This document shows, piece by piece, positions 33,397-43,371 of a stretch of DNA of 54,565 nucleotides. The stretch is from positions 1 through 54,565 of the forward strand of contig JAKSIL010000018.1 of assembly GCA_024398815.1 (NCBI GenBank), read 5' to 3'. Under the pieces are notes generated by a model. The model ran no database searches. It was not told where the DNA came from and saw only the letters and a list, made by a program, of their open reading frames with translations. A program made the position numbers and the translations under genes. Position 1 is the stretch's first letter. Each line of letters begins with the position of its first letter. This DNA comes from Fibrobacter sp. (GTDB taxonomy: Bacteria > Fibrobacterota > Fibrobacteria > Fibrobacterales > Fibrobacteraceae).

Positions 33397-34598
33397 AAGT
33401 CCTTGTAATTGGATCCGTCTATCCACGCTTTGAAAAGGACGCCGAAGTCCCGTGGTTGCGGGCGTCCATAGCGCACCTCAAAAAGGCGGGAGCCGAAATC
33501 CAGGTGCTCGCCCCCGCGTACAAAGGGCTCAAGAGCCACACCATCGACGGCACCCCCGTCAACCGTTTTAGGTACGCCCCCGCAAAATGGGAAATGCTCA
33601 CCCACGAAGAAGGCGCACCAAGCAAAATGGCCTCGAAGCCATGGTTGCAGCTCCTCGCCATTCCGTACATCATCAGTGGCTTTTTCAAGTGCATCGGACT
33701 TTGCCGCAAGTGGAAGCCCGACGTCATCCACGCCCACTGGCCATTCCCGCACGCCTACATAGCACTCGGCGCCGCAAAGCTTTTCCGCATACCCCTGGTG
33801 CTCAATTTCCACGGGGCGGAGCTTTTGCTCATCCGTAAGAAAAAGTGGGTTCGTCCTCTTCTGAAATTCGCCATCGGGCAGGCACAGGCCGTCTTTGCAA
33901 ACTCGAGCTTCACGGCAGCAAAAATCAAGGCCATCCGCGACGTAAACGTGGAGTGGAGTCCCTATGGAACAACGCTTGGCAGCGACGGAGACGCGGGAAT
34001 CGTGCCACAACTTCACCCGGTCAACGGCAAGTTCAAGATTCTGTTCGTTGGGCGCCATATCGAGCGCAAAGGCATTTGCTACTTGATCGAAGCGGCAAAA
34101 TTCCTGGATCCGCAAAAATTTGAAATCCGCATCGTGGGCGAAGGCGACCTGACCGAACAGCTCAAAGCGCAGGCCGCAGCACTCGAACAAGACGGGATCG
34201 TTCATGCCCCAATCACTTTTACAGGCAAATTAATCCCGCCCGTCCTTGAAAGCGAATACAGGGATGCCAACGTGTTCGTGCTCCCCGCCATCGTAGACCA
34301 CAAGGGCGATACAGAAGGCCTCGGAGTCGTGCTTATCGAAGCCATGGAACTCGGACTTCCGATTGTAGCAAGCAAGGTCGGAGGAATTCCCGATGTCGTG
34401 GTCGATCAAGAATCGGGAATACTCGTGCCCGAAAAGAATCCCGAAGCGCTGGCCGACGCCTTCAAGCGCCTCGCAGACGACACCGAATTTACCCAGAGAC
34501 TCCTCGCCGGAAGTAAAAAACGAATCCGGGACTGCTTCACCTGGGATGGAATCATCGAACGCCAGATTGCCGTTTACAACAAATTAATCAAAAAATAG
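33393..34598 (+). CDS. GT4-family glycosyltransferase
   Basis: A 401-residue GT-B fold enzyme. The N-terminal domain has LVIGSVYPRFEKDAEVPWLR and the acceptor-side FHGAELLL. The C-terminal nucleotide-sugar domain has FVGRHIERKGICYLIEA and the E-x7-E motif in DTEGLGVVLIEAMELGLPIV, with VGGIPDVV following. Retaining transferases of this family build polysaccharides, glycolipids or glycoproteins; donor and acceptor cannot be read. It overlaps the small GGDEF-like gene by 4 bp. No other polysaccharide genes are adjacent. Confidence 0.92.
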   Translation: MKVLVIGSVYPRFEKDAEVPWLRASIAHLKKAGAEIQVLAPAYKGLKSHTIDGTPVNRFRYAPAKWEMLTHEEGAPSKMASKPWLQLLAIPYIISGFFKCIGLCRKWKPDVIHAHWPFPHAYIALGAAKLFRIPLVLNFHGAELLLIRKKKWVRPLLKFAIGQAQAVFANSSFTAAKIKAIRDVNVEWSPYGTTLGSDGDAGIVPQLHPVNGKFKILFVGRHIERKGICYLIEAAKFLDPQKFEIRIVGEGDLTEQLKAQAAALEQDGIVHAPITFTGKLIPPVLESEYRDANVFVLPAIVDHKGDTEGLGVVLIEAMELGLPIVASKVGGIPDVVVDQESGILVPEKNPEALADAFKRLADDTEFTQRLLAGSKKRIRDCFTWDGIIERQIAVYNKLIKK

Positions 34599-34655
34599 CT
34601 GAAAACGGCACAAGCGACTGTTAAAAGATTTTAAATAATAAGAGGAAAACAAGAG

Positions 34656-36965
34656 ATGAAAAAAACATTCAGACTTGGCGCAGCACTGCTCGCCACCACT
34701 TTAGCCTTCACCGCCTGCGGCGATGACAGCAGCACTAGCGCCGACGACGAAAAACAGAGCGGCGAAAACCAAAGCGAAGAAAGCGCCTCCACAACCGTAA
34801 CCGAAACCACTACAGGCTCGCTTGAAATCGACGAAAAAGCCCAGACCCTGCAAATCAGGATGGTTGAGGCACAAAGCGCATGCATCAGCAAAGACTACGG
34901 CAAGACATACAAAATGAAGCCGCTCTCCCCCGACACGGCCTACATCGCCATGACATACGAGTTCTACGGCGACACTCTTGCACTCTACACCTGCAATAGC
35001 GACACGGTGCACATCAAAAAAATTGACACCGACGAATGTTCCAACTACCCCTCTCTCTATGTTGGCGGTTCCGAAGGCAAAATTATCGGCAGCTGGACTT
35101 ATACAGGCTGCGCAAAAGAGTACGGATACACCGAATGCGACGAAGATTATGGCGATACCATGACCGTCGAGTTCAGCGAGGACTCGTACAAGACGACCGA
35201 AACCATTTCTTATGAAGTCGACCTGGGCAACAGCTATTTCGCCGAAAAATTAATTCACAACGTTGCCGGTGAAAACTACAACAGCCTCTATGCTTCAAAC
35301 ATTGAAACCGAAGGCGACATCAAAGAAGCCGCCGATGAATACAAAATAAAAATCAAGACACGCTCCGCAAGCACTTTCGCCTTCACTTACGACGGAACCA
35401 CCTATACGGCGGAACTCGTAAACAGAAGCAGAAACAATATCAGCAACTACGAAATCACAGTCTCCAATGGCCAAGAAACCTGCAAGTTCAATAGCAAGAT
35501 TTACTACGACGATGCAATTACCAGCGACATCTGCAACGCCAAGAACAGCAAAAATTTCAACTATTCCACCAGTTACGATGACAAAGATAACGTAATCTAC
35601 ACCGTGAATTATTTCAAAAAGGACAATGAAAACGAATTCAATAATTGCATGGATATCCTCACCAGCCATAAAACAGACGACTGCGATGACGACGACGATT
35701 GTGATGACGATGATTACAGCAATGCCAAATCCAGTTCCAGCTCTTACCGCAGCAGTTCCAGCAACGAAAGAATCGTGTTGGAAACAAAGTTTGACGAAAC
35801 TGCCCAAACCATGGTATTCCTCTCCACATCGACCATTCCATATTGCGTAACCGACGAAAGCCACTCAACGTTCAAGATGACGAGCGTCACGGATAGTTCA
35901 TCGGAATACCAAGCCGCAAAGTATGAATTCTCTAACGATTCACTGTTCATTTACGAATGCGATTATTATGAATATTACGGCTTTAGCGATTGCGATTACT
36001 ACGCAGATATTTTCGTCGGCGGAAAGGCAGGATCCATTTTTGGAACTTGGAAATACACCGGTTGTGAAAAAAGCGGATCATACATAGACTGTTATGAAAA
36101 CGAAATCGGAACCATCAATATCACCAAGGACGGCATCACGGCCACCGTTGAATTAACCAACGATGAAGAACTTATAGAATTGGACACGACAAAGTTTATG
36201 GATTATCTCATTTACTATATCACTGGTTACAATGGTTACGATGGTTACGTACCCTACGCTAATTTCCTATTCAGTTCAGGAAATTTGAGTATCGCCGCAT
36301 TGGTACACAAGGTTGAAGTTCAAAGCAGAGCCGATTCTGAAATTACTCTGGCATACAATAATCACGAAATTACGACAAAACTGAACAAGAGTCAAAAATA
36401 TCCAACTGATGTTTCCATCACCGTTTCATCGGGCGATATCAAATGCGAATTGCGCGAAATAGATTATGACTACGTTACTATGAACGAAGAGACTTGCAAA
36501 GCCAGCAACAAGGAATACTTCGATTATGACTACAGCTACGACAGTGACAATAAAGCATTCTACTATGTCTATGAATACTCGTACAGCAATCGTACCGAAT
36601 TTGAAACTTGCATGAAGGATTTGTTCAACACCATTCATGACATTGCCGAAACCCCTGTCGACACAGGCGATACCGACACCGGCGATACAGACGTAGATAC
36701 CGGCGACAAGGATACCGATGTCGATACGGGTGATACCGACACCGGCGATACAGACATTGATACGGGCAATTCCGACACGGGCGACACGGACGTAGATACC
36801 GGCGACAAGGAAGTCGACATTGGCGGTGAAGCAGTCGTTGACGTCGTCCCCGATGCAGAAATGGTAGCTCCCGCTCCCAGTGCCTTCAAAAAGGCTTACA
36901 AGCAGGCCGAACGCAAAAAAACAAGCAAGTTCATGCGCGCACTGATGCGCGCCAACAAGCGTTAA
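34656..36965 (+). CDS. Acidic lipoprotein with two diverged domain copies
   Basis: Lipoprotein signal (LAFTAC, then GDDSS) and an acidic tether. Two homologous domains of about 290 residues follow, each starting with a DEKAQT/DETAQT strand, containing YVGGSEGKIIGSWTYTGC or FVGGKAGSIFGTWKYTGC, and closing with FNNCMDIL or FETCMKDLF. They are joined by an Asp run and Ser linker (DDCDDDDDCDDDD, then SSSSSYRSSSS). After the second copy comes a TGDTD/VDTGD repeat of about 55 residues and then a strongly basic end (KKAYKQAERKKTSKFMRAL). The bipolar tail is unusual. Cysteines are paired within each domain. Surface-exposed role inferred; family not recognised. Confidence 0.8.
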   Translation: MKKTFRLGAALLATTLAFTACGDDSSTSADDEKQSGENQSEESASTTVTETTTGSLEIDEKAQTLQIRMVEAQSACISKDYGKTYKMKPLSPDTAYIAMTYEFYGDTLALYTCNSDTVHIKKIDTDECSNYPSLYVGGSEGKIIGSWTYTGCAKEYGYTECDEDYGDTMTVEFSEDSYKTTETISYEVDLGNSYFAEKLIHNVAGENYNSLYASNIETEGDIKEAADEYKIKIKTRSASTFAFTYDGTTYTAELVNRSRNNISNYEITVSNGQETCKFNSKIYYDDAITSDICNAKNSKNFNYSTSYDDKDNVIYTVNYFKKDNENEFNNCMDILTSHKTDDCDDDDDCDDDDYSNAKSSSSSYRSSSSNERIVLETKFDETAQTMVFLSTSTIPYCVTDESHSTFKMTSVTDSSSEYQAAKYEFSNDSLFIYECDYYEYYGFSDCDYYADIFVGGKAGSIFGTWKYTGCEKSGSYIDCYENEIGTINITKDGITATVELTNDEELIELDTTKFMDYLIYYITGYNGYDGYVPYANFLFSSGNLSIAALVHKVEVQSRADSEITLAYNNHEITTKLNKSQKYPTDVSITVSSGDIKCELREIDYDYVTMNEETCKASNKEYFDYDYSYDSDNKAFYYVYEYSYSNRTEFETCMKDLFNTIHDIAETPVDTGDTDTGDTDVDTGDKDTDVDTGDTDTGDTDIDTGNSDTGDTDVDTGDKEVDIGGEAVVDVVPDAEMVAPAPSAFKKAYKQAERKKTSKFMRALMRANKR

Positions 36966-36987
36966 GCTTCAACTGAGGCATTTTTGC

Positions 36988-37022
36988 AAAAGACGAGACT
37001 CCCGCGAGCCTCGTCTTTTTTT
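36988..37022 (+). terminator. Rho-independent terminator of the acidic lipoprotein
   Basis: AAAAGACGAG/CTCGTCTTTT stem with a 12-nt loop and T-run. Confidence 0.85.
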
Positions 37023-37080
37023 GCTTTGACAAATTTTGGCATAGGAGCGATATTATATTTGCAACAGAAAGGAAATTGTT

Positions 37081-38346
37081 ATGAAATTCATTCACACCGC
37101 CGACTGGCACCTCGGAAATTCGATGCACGACATCGACAGGCAAACGGAATCTGCCCAATTCCTCGCATGGCTCAAATCGCAGATTACAGAAACCGGTGCG
37201 CAGGCCCTGGTGGTTTCGGGCGATATTTTTGACACGACCACACCTTCGAACGAGGCAAAATCGCAATATTACCGTTTTTTGGCCTCCCTTTTGGAGACTG
37301 ATTGCAAAAATGTGGTCATCGTAGGCGGGAACCATGATTCCGCAAGCCTTCTCGACGCCCCGTGCGACATCCTGGACGCCCTGAACATCCAGGTAGTGGG
37401 TTCCATCGCTAACCGCACCCCGCAAGACCTGGTGCGCGAATTCAAGGACGCAGCCGGCAACGCCATCGCCATTTGTGCCGCCGTGCCCTACACCCGCGAA
37501 AACGAAATTCGCAAGTACGTGACCGACACAAACGCCGTCTTCGCCGACAACGCGAACAAGGGACTCTACAAGTCCGTTTTTGACGCCGCCGAAGCACTCC
37601 GCGAAGGCCGCGACATTCCGCTTATCGCCACAGGCCACCTCTACGCCGCAGGCCTCGAAGGCCGCCCCGAAAACGACAACGGCGAAGGCATGAAAAACAG
37701 CGGTGTACGTGACATCGTGGGTAATCTGGGGACCGTTCCCGTCACGGTATTCCCCGAAGGTTTCGACTACATCGCCCTCGGGCACATCCACTACACCACA
37801 ACGGTCGCCAAGAACCCGAAAGTCCGCTATTCCGGTTCACCATTCATTCTTGGATTCGACGAAGCCAAAATCAAGCACCATGTTCTCTTGGTCGAAGTCA
37901 ATGCCGGCGAAATCCCGTCGGTCGAAAAAATCGAGACGCCGGAATATTTCGAATTCATGCGCGTCCAGGGCACAAACGACGAAATCCGCAACACGCTCCG
38001 CGAACTGCGCAAGAATCCTGGCACAAAACCACTGAAACTGGAAATCGTCTACGAGTACACTCCAGGCGTAAACATCCGCGAATTCCTCGCAAGCGAACTG
38101 GAGCAGTCTCCATTCGAAGTGGTCAATTGGAAGACCTCGCGAAGCGATTCCCTGAGCGCCGCGGATTTTAGCGACGATTCCTTGGACGACGTTTCCGTGC
38201 TTGGCGACGAGGACATTTTCAAGCGCCTCATCATGATGAAAAACGGCGTCACCGAAATGGACGAAAATTTGCAAAAGACGTTCGATGAATTCTATCCGCT
38301 ATTTAAGCAGTTGGCCGAAGAAGTGGAAAACGAAAACAGGGAGTAA
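37081..38346 (+). CDS. sbcD: Exonuclease SbcD (Mre11-type nuclease subunit)
   Basis: Nuclease subunit of the SbcCD complex, which cuts hairpins and blocked DNA ends. The 421-residue protein has the calcineurin-like phosphoesterase motifs HTADWHLG (residues 5-12), VSGDIFDTTTPS, VGGNHDSASLL and, later, GHLYAAG and ALGHIHYTT. The capping domain follows from about residue 270. AAGGAA lies 6-7 nt before the ATG. TTGACA at 37026-37031 with an AT-rich -10 region supplies a promoter. The sbcC gene starts 6 nt after the stop. Confidence 0.95.
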   Translation: MKFIHTADWHLGNSMHDIDRQTESAQFLAWLKSQITETGAQALVVSGDIFDTTTPSNEAKSQYYRFLASLLETDCKNVVIVGGNHDSASLLDAPCDILDALNIQVVGSIANRTPQDLVREFKDAAGNAIAICAAVPYTRENEIRKYVTDTNAVFADNANKGLYKSVFDAAEALREGRDIPLIATGHLYAAGLEGRPENDNGEGMKNSGVRDIVGNLGTVPVTVFPEGFDYIALGHIHYTTTVAKNPKVRYSGSPFILGFDEAKIKHHVLLVEVNAGEIPSVEKIETPEYFEFMRVQGTNDEIRNTLRELRKNPGTKPLKLEIVYEYTPGVNIREFLASELEQSPFEVVNWKTSRSDSLSAADFSDDSLDDVSVLGDEDIFKRLIMMKNGVTEMDENLQKTFDEFYPLFKQLAEEVENENRE

Positions 38347-38352
38347 GCGAAT

Positions 38353-41300
38353 ATGAAAATCTTGAAAATCGAACTTGAAAACATCAATTCGCTGTTCGGA
38401 AAGTGGTGCATCGACTTTACGGACCCCTCGTTCGTGAACAATAGTCTGTTTTCCATTTCCGGCCCCACAGGCAGCGGCAAGAGCAGCATTCTCGACGCTA
38501 TCACGCTCGCCCTTTACGGCCGCACTCCGCGCCAGGAAACCATCCACAAAGGCGGCAACGGCAACGAAGTCATGACTCGCGATGCAGGCTACTGCATGGC
38601 CCGCGTCACTTACCACTGCAGCAAGGGCGATTTTGTTTCGGAATGGAGCCAGCGCCGCGCCCGCGACAAGGCGAGCGGCAACCTCCAAGATGCGCAAGGA
38701 ATCGTGTACCGCGTGGGCGAAAAGACGAACCCCATTTTCAACGGTAAAACCTCATCAAAGGGCGAACTCGCCGAGGTCAACACCGAAAATACGCAGTTGG
38801 ACTTTTCGCAGTTCTGCCGTTCCATCATGCTTGCGCAGGGCGAATTCAGTAAATTCCTCACATGCGAAGAAGATGAACGCGCCGAGATTCTCGAAAAACT
38901 GAACGGCTCCGAAAAGTACCGCTTGATTGGTGAAAAAGTGGGCGACCATTGGTCTGCCGCCAAAACCGCCAAAGACGCCATCGAAGCGCAACTGAAGGAA
39001 AACGAAAATGTCGTGTTGAGCGAAGAAGAAAAGCAGGAACTTCAATCCACGATGGCTACCCTTGAAGCAGAAGGCCTGGCGCTCAAAGACGCGAAAAAAG
39101 AAACCGACGAAATTATCGCCTGGTACAAAAAACTCAACGAGAAAATCGCCGCTTTAAACAGCGCCAAAGGCACACGCGAACGTGCCGAACAAGCCTGCAG
39201 CGAATTTAAAAACGACGATGCGCGCCTGCAAAAGGCCATGGCCGCAAGCGAATGTTCCGCACTGTTTGCAACACTTGAAGGTTTAAGGACATCAAAGGCC
39301 CATTTCGAAAGAGATATCGCCCAAAACAAAGAATCGCTCCCCGAGTTGGAATCTGCCTTGACCTGCGCAAACAATCAAAAGCACGACGCTGAAAATGCGC
39401 AAAAGCAAGCCAACGACTTCATTCAAGGCAACGAAGCGCTTTGGAACGAAATCCGCTCCTTGGATACGCAAATCAAATCTGCGAACGACAACTTGACGCA
39501 GGCGGAAATGCGAAAAAGAGAAGCCAACGAAAAGTTAGCCAAGGCTAACTCTAGTTTGGAACAGGCGAAAAAGGACATTGAAGAACTCCAAAAAACTTTC
39601 AACGACGCCGACGCATTCCTCAAAGAGCACGCCGCCGACCAGGACCTGCCGCAAGTCATCTCCAAGAGCGAGCCCATCGTCAATCAACTCAAAAACAACA
39701 TCAGGGAGTTGAAGAGTCAAGGAATCGCGTTGACCGCTGCCCAGAAGGACGTTGAAAAAGCTGTCGAGAACTTGGAATCCGCTAACAGCCAAAAACAGGA
39801 ACTTCTGCAAGAGCAGAACAAACTGTTCCAAAACGAAGTCCTCGTGCTCGCCGACGTGATTCAAAAGCACTTGCAGCCGAACGCACCGTGCCCCGTCTGC
39901 GGCTCCACCGAACATCCGGCATGCAACGGCGAACATTCTGGCGAGCATTCCGCAAAGGTCGCGGACTCCGTGCATACAAACCCCGCGGGCTCCGCAAACG
40001 ACGCGACCACTGCCGCCGACACTGCCGCCAAAATTCGCGATTTGAACGAGCGCCTCCAAGCAGCCGACAGCAAAATCGCAACGTTCGAAACTGCCAAAAT
40101 CCGCGCCGAATCCGCAGCCACAGCCGCCAACGAAGCCATCAGAAACACAACAGATCATCGCGACGAAGCCATCGACGCACTCACCGCCGCATGGAAACCC
40201 TGGGTCACCTTCGACATCGAAAAAATCGATGAAACTCTGGAACTCTTGCGCTCACGCTCCAGCGCCTACCAAGGCAACAAGCAAACGTTCGACAGCGTTT
40301 CTAGCCAACTCAATGCGACCAAGGCCAAAAAGGACGCCATCGAATCCAGCGTGAAAACCGCCACCGAAACGGCAAAAACCGAAACGGGCGCATACGACAG
40401 CGCCCTTGACGCCAAAAATCAACTCGTCGAAAATCGAAAGCAGAAATTCGGCGACCAGAATGTAGACGACGTCGCCGCCCGCGCTAAAACCGCCCTGGAT
40501 ACCGCCAACGCGAACCTGCAAAATTGCACCGACGCAGCCATCCAAGCCCAAGGCAAACTCGACAACTGCAAAACACAAATCACAACGCTCCAAGGCCAAC
40601 TGGAAAACGCACAAAACAACCTCGCCCAGGCGCAAAACGACTTTGCCGCAGCCCTGCAAAAGAACAACTTCGAAAGCGAAGAAGCCTTCGCAAAGGCGCG
40701 CCTGACGCAAAACGAGTTGCACCAACTGCAAAACCGCAAACAGGAAATCGAAAACGCCCTCGTCGCCGCCAAGCAAACCGAAAGCGACGCCGCCAATGCC
40801 CTTGAAAGCACCCAGAAAGAACGCACCGAATCAAGGTCGCTCGAAGAACTGCAATTGCTCGCCCAACAGCAAGAAAACACCTTGACGGAAAAGCGCGACC
40901 GCTATTCCGCAATCAGGGCCAAATTGCAGCAAGACCAGGGCAATGCCACACGCCGCCAAAGACTGCAGCGGGAATTCGACGACGCGAACAGGGAATTCAT
41001 CCGCTGGAGTACCATGCGCGACTGGTTCGGCAAAAAGGACGGCACCGAATTTTCGCAGTTCGTGCAGGGGCTCACATTCAAGTCGCTCTTGAAGCATGCC
41101 AACAGGCAACTGCAAATCGTGCGCGAGCGCTACACTCTGGAACCCAAGGGGAACCTGGACTTCAGCCTGCGCGACGCCCACTTCGATTACCCCAGGTCCA
41201 TCAGCAACCTTTCGGGCGGCGAGAAATTCCTGATTAGCCTTTCGCTCGCCTTGGGCATTGCGGACTTCGCGAGCCGCAACGTGAAAATCGAATCGCTGTT

Positions 41301-41505
41301 CATCGATGAAGGCTTCGGCACGCTCGATCCCGCTTCGCTGAACGATGTCATGGATTGCCTAAAGGTGCAGCAGAAACGTGGAAAAATGCTGGGATTCATC
41401 TCCCATGTCGACAACATGATTCAGGAAATCCCGCAAAAAATCGAACTCGAAATCAAGGCGAACGGCCACAGCGTCATTCACGGTCCTGGCGTTACCCAGA
41501 ATTAA
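38353..41505 (+). CDS. sbcC: Exonuclease SbcC (Rad50-type ATPase subunit)
   Basis: SMC-like ATPase partner of SbcD. The 1050-residue protein has Walker A GPTGSGKSS near residue 35 and a Q-loop region (IMLAQGEFSKFL). Two long coiled coils are separated by a zinc hook (APCPVCGSTEHP, with Cys near 513 and 516). At the C-terminus are the ABC signature NLSGGEKFLISLSLALGIAD and Walker B SLFIDEGFGTLD. The hook is followed by a His/Ala-rich stretch (CNGEHSGEHSAK) not typical of E. coli SbcC. GGAG precedes the ATG. Operon with sbcD. Confidence 0.96.
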   Translation: MKILKIELENINSLFGKWCIDFTDPSFVNNSLFSISGPTGSGKSSILDAITLALYGRTPRQETIHKGGNGNEVMTRDAGYCMARVTYHCSKGDFVSEWSQRRARDKASGNLQDAQGIVYRVGEKTNPIFNGKTSSKGELAEVNTENTQLDFSQFCRSIMLAQGEFSKFLTCEEDERAEILEKLNGSEKYRLIGEKVGDHWSAAKTAKDAIEAQLKENENVVLSEEEKQELQSTMATLEAEGLALKDAKKETDEIIAWYKKLNEKIAALNSAKGTRERAEQACSEFKNDDARLQKAMAASECSALFATLEGLRTSKAHFERDIAQNKESLPELESALTCANNQKHDAENAQKQANDFIQGNEALWNEIRSLDTQIKSANDNLTQAEMRKREANEKLAKANSSLEQAKKDIEELQKTFNDADAFLKEHAADQDLPQVISKSEPIVNQLKNNIRELKSQGIALTAAQKDVEKAVENLESANSQKQELLQEQNKLFQNEVLVLADVIQKHLQPNAPCPVCGSTEHPACNGEHSGEHSAKVADSVHTNPAGSANDATTAADTAAKIRDLNERLQAADSKIATFETAKIRAESAATAANEAIRNTTDHRDEAIDALTAAWKPWVTFDIEKIDETLELLRSRSSAYQGNKQTFDSVSSQLNATKAKKDAIESSVKTATETAKTETGAYDSALDAKNQLVENRKQKFGDQNVDDVAARAKTALDTANANLQNCTDAAIQAQGKLDNCKTQITTLQGQLENAQNNLAQAQNDFAAALQKNNFESEEAFAKARLTQNELHQLQNRKQEIENALVAAKQTESDAANALESTQKERTESRSLEELQLLAQQQENTLTEKRDRYSAIRAKLQQDQGNATRRQRLQREFDDANREFIRWSTMRDWFGKKDGTEFSQFVQGLTFKSLLKHANRQLQIVRERYTLEPKGNLDFSLRDAHFDYPRSISNLSGGEKFLISLSLALGIADFASRNVKIESLFIDEGFGTLDPASLNDVMDCLKVQQKRGKMLGFISHVDNMIQEIPQKIELEIKANGHSVIHGPGVTQN

Positions 41506-41563
41506 TCGTACAGACTCCCATAGGGGAGCAGCCCCGCATATAAAGAATTTGAGGAAAAATCCT

Positions 41564-41591
41564 TTGTAAAATCGCATTTTTTTTCTATCTT
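41564..41591 (+). promoter_or_regulatory. Promoter of the purF-type gene
   Basis: TTGTAA at 41564-41569 and TATCTT at 41586-41591, 16 bp apart, giving a leader of about 48 nt. Confidence 0.5.
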
Positions 41592-41607
41592 ATGTTTCGT
41601 TTTTAGA

Positions 41608-41631
41608 GCAAAACCAAAAAAATCGTTTTGC
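41608..41631 (+). promoter_or_regulatory. Leader hairpin next to the purF ribosome site
   Basis: GCAAAAC and GTTTTGC arms around a 10-nt loop, ending 1 nt before AAGGAG (41633-41638). As RNA it could affect access to the ribosome site; as DNA it could be an operator. Confidence 0.4.
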
Positions 41632-41645
41632 CAAGGAGACTACAT

Positions 41646-43142
41646 ATGGGCGGCTTTTGTGGCGTTATTTCCAAAGAAGATTGCGTTTGCGACCTCTTTT
41701 TCGGAACAGACTACCATTCTCACCTGGGAACCCATCGAGGTGGTCTAGCAGTTTTGAAGGCCGACGGCAACTTCCATCGCTCGATTCACAACATCCAGAA
41801 TACGCCCTTCCGCAGCAAGTTCGAACACGACCTTGCCGCATTCTCGGGAAACGTCGGTATCGGCGTCATCTCGGACACTGACCCGCAGCCCTTGGTAATG
41901 TGCTCGAAGCTTGGAACTTTTGCCATCGTCACGGTCGGCCTCATCGCGAACATCGACGAACTCAAGAACGAACTTTTCCGCGACAACTGCATGCAGTTGC
42001 AATTTTCCACCACTAGCGGAATGGTCGGGCCCACCGAAGTAGTCTCGGCGCTTATCGCCACACAGGATTCCATAGTCGATGGCCTCAAGTACGTCCATGA
42101 AAAGATTAAGGGCAGCTGCTCCGTGCTCATCATGGACAGCACCGGCAAGTTCTACGCAAGCCGCGACAAGTGGGGCCGCACGCCGATTATACTCGGCAAG
42201 AAGAAAGACGCCATGATCGCCGTGCAGGAAAGCTGCGCGCTCCCCAACCTCGGGTACGAATATGTGCGCGATATTGGTCCGGGCGAAGTGGTCGAAATCA
42301 CTCCCGATGGCGACATCTCTTTGGTAAAGCCCAACAAAAAGATGTCCATCTGCTCGTTCCTGTGGGTGTACTACGGCTACCCGGCCTCCAGCTACGAAGG
42401 CCGCAATGTCGAAATGACCCGCTACCGTTGCGGAAGCGCCCTCGCCAAGCGTACACCCACCGCAGCCGACGCCGCCTGCGGAATCCCCGATTCCGGAACT
42501 TCGCACGCCCTCGGTTATGCCCACGAAGCCGGCATCAAGTTTGCACGTCCGTTCGTCAAGTACACGCCCACATGGGCCCGTTCCTTCATGCCGCAGGACC
42601 AGCGCCAGCGCGAACACGTGGCCTCCATGAAGCTCATCCCGATTCCGGGACTCATCAAGGACCGCCGTCTGGTGTTCTGCGACGACTCCATCGTGCGCGG
42701 TACACAGCTCGGCAAGCAGGCCGAAAAGCTCTACTCCATGGGCTGTAAAGAAACCCACATGCGCATTGCCTGCCCGCCGTTAATTTATCCGTGCAAGTTC
42801 CTGAACTTCTCGCGTTCCAAGAGCGAATACGACTTGGCCACGCGCCGCTACATTCGCATGGTGGAAGGCGAAAACGCGGACCTCGAAAAGTACACCGACC
42901 CGGACAGCGAAGCCTACAAGGGCATGGTGGACCACATCCGCAAAAACCTGAACCTGACGACTCTCGCCTTCCAGCGCATCGACGACTTGATTCATGCAAT
43001 CGGCCTGCCCGAGGAACAGCTCTGCACCTACTGCTGGAGCGGCAAGGACTACGCCGAAAACGGCGAATGCTATCACTGCCCCTGCGAAGGCGGCGAGTGC
43101 CCCTGTCACAACTCCGAAGACAGAATTGAAGAAAAATCGTAA
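41646..43142 (+). CDS. purF: Amidophosphoribosyltransferase (PurF-type)
   Basis: First step of purine synthesis: PRPP plus glutamine gives phosphoribosylamine. The 498-residue protein starts MGGFCGVISKED and continues DLFFGTDYHSHLGTHRGGL, as in the MGGFxG class known from Bacteroidota and anaerobes. Cys5 is the only candidate nucleophile in the N-terminal segment. The PRPP loop is RRLVFCDDSIVRGTQ near residue 340. The C-terminus is Cys-rich (CTYCWSGKDYAE, then CYHCPCEGGECPCH), which suggests metal or iron-sulfur binding, as in some PurF enzymes. AAGGAG is 7 nt before the ATG at 41646; an upstream ATG at 41628 would cover the ribosome site. PRPP would come from the prs product encoded downstream. 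Confidence 0.92.
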   Translation: MGGFCGVISKEDCVCDLFFGTDYHSHLGTHRGGLAVLKADGNFHRSIHNIQNTPFRSKFEHDLAAFSGNVGIGVISDTDPQPLVMCSKLGTFAIVTVGLIANIDELKNELFRDNCMQLQFSTTSGMVGPTEVVSALIATQDSIVDGLKYVHEKIKGSCSVLIMDSTGKFYASRDKWGRTPIILGKKKDAMIAVQESCALPNLGYEYVRDIGPGEVVEITPDGDISLVKPNKKMSICSFLWVYYGYPASSYEGRNVEMTRYRCGSALAKRTPTAADAACGIPDSGTSHALGYAHEAGIKFARPFVKYTPTWARSFMPQDQRQREHVASMKLIPIPGLIKDRRLVFCDDSIVRGTQLGKQAEKLYSMGCKETHMRIACPPLIYPCKFLNFSRSKSEYDLATRRYIRMVEGENADLEKYTDPDSEAYKGMVDHIRKNLNLTTLAFQRIDDLIHAIGLPEEQLCTYCWSGKDYAENGECYHCPCEGGECPCHNSEDRIEEKS

Positions 43143-43171
43143 TCTGCGAAGATTGCCTTTTGAATACGAAC

Positions 43172-43195
43172 AAAGCCCGGCGTTTGCTGGGCTTT
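43172..43195 (+). terminator. Probable terminator hairpin after purF
   Basis: AAAGCCC...GGGCTTT stem, with a weak T-run after a short gap. Confidence 0.55.
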
Positions 43196-43371
43196 GCTGT
43201 AATTTTCAACTTGAATGAATGTGGCAGACGCTAGGCCTTCTGCGCCGATTTCTCAGGGTCCCTTTCTTTACTTAAAACGGATTTTTGCCTAAAATTGTGC
43301 CGTAAAAAGTTGTTTACGCAAAAAACGCCTTAAAAAAGCCTATATTAGATGATACAAAGAAGGAGACCTTC

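Noticed and set aside
41608..41631. PurR operator before purF
   Set aside because: The arms resemble half-sites but are 10 bp apart, unlike the continuous PurR box; no purR gene is visible.
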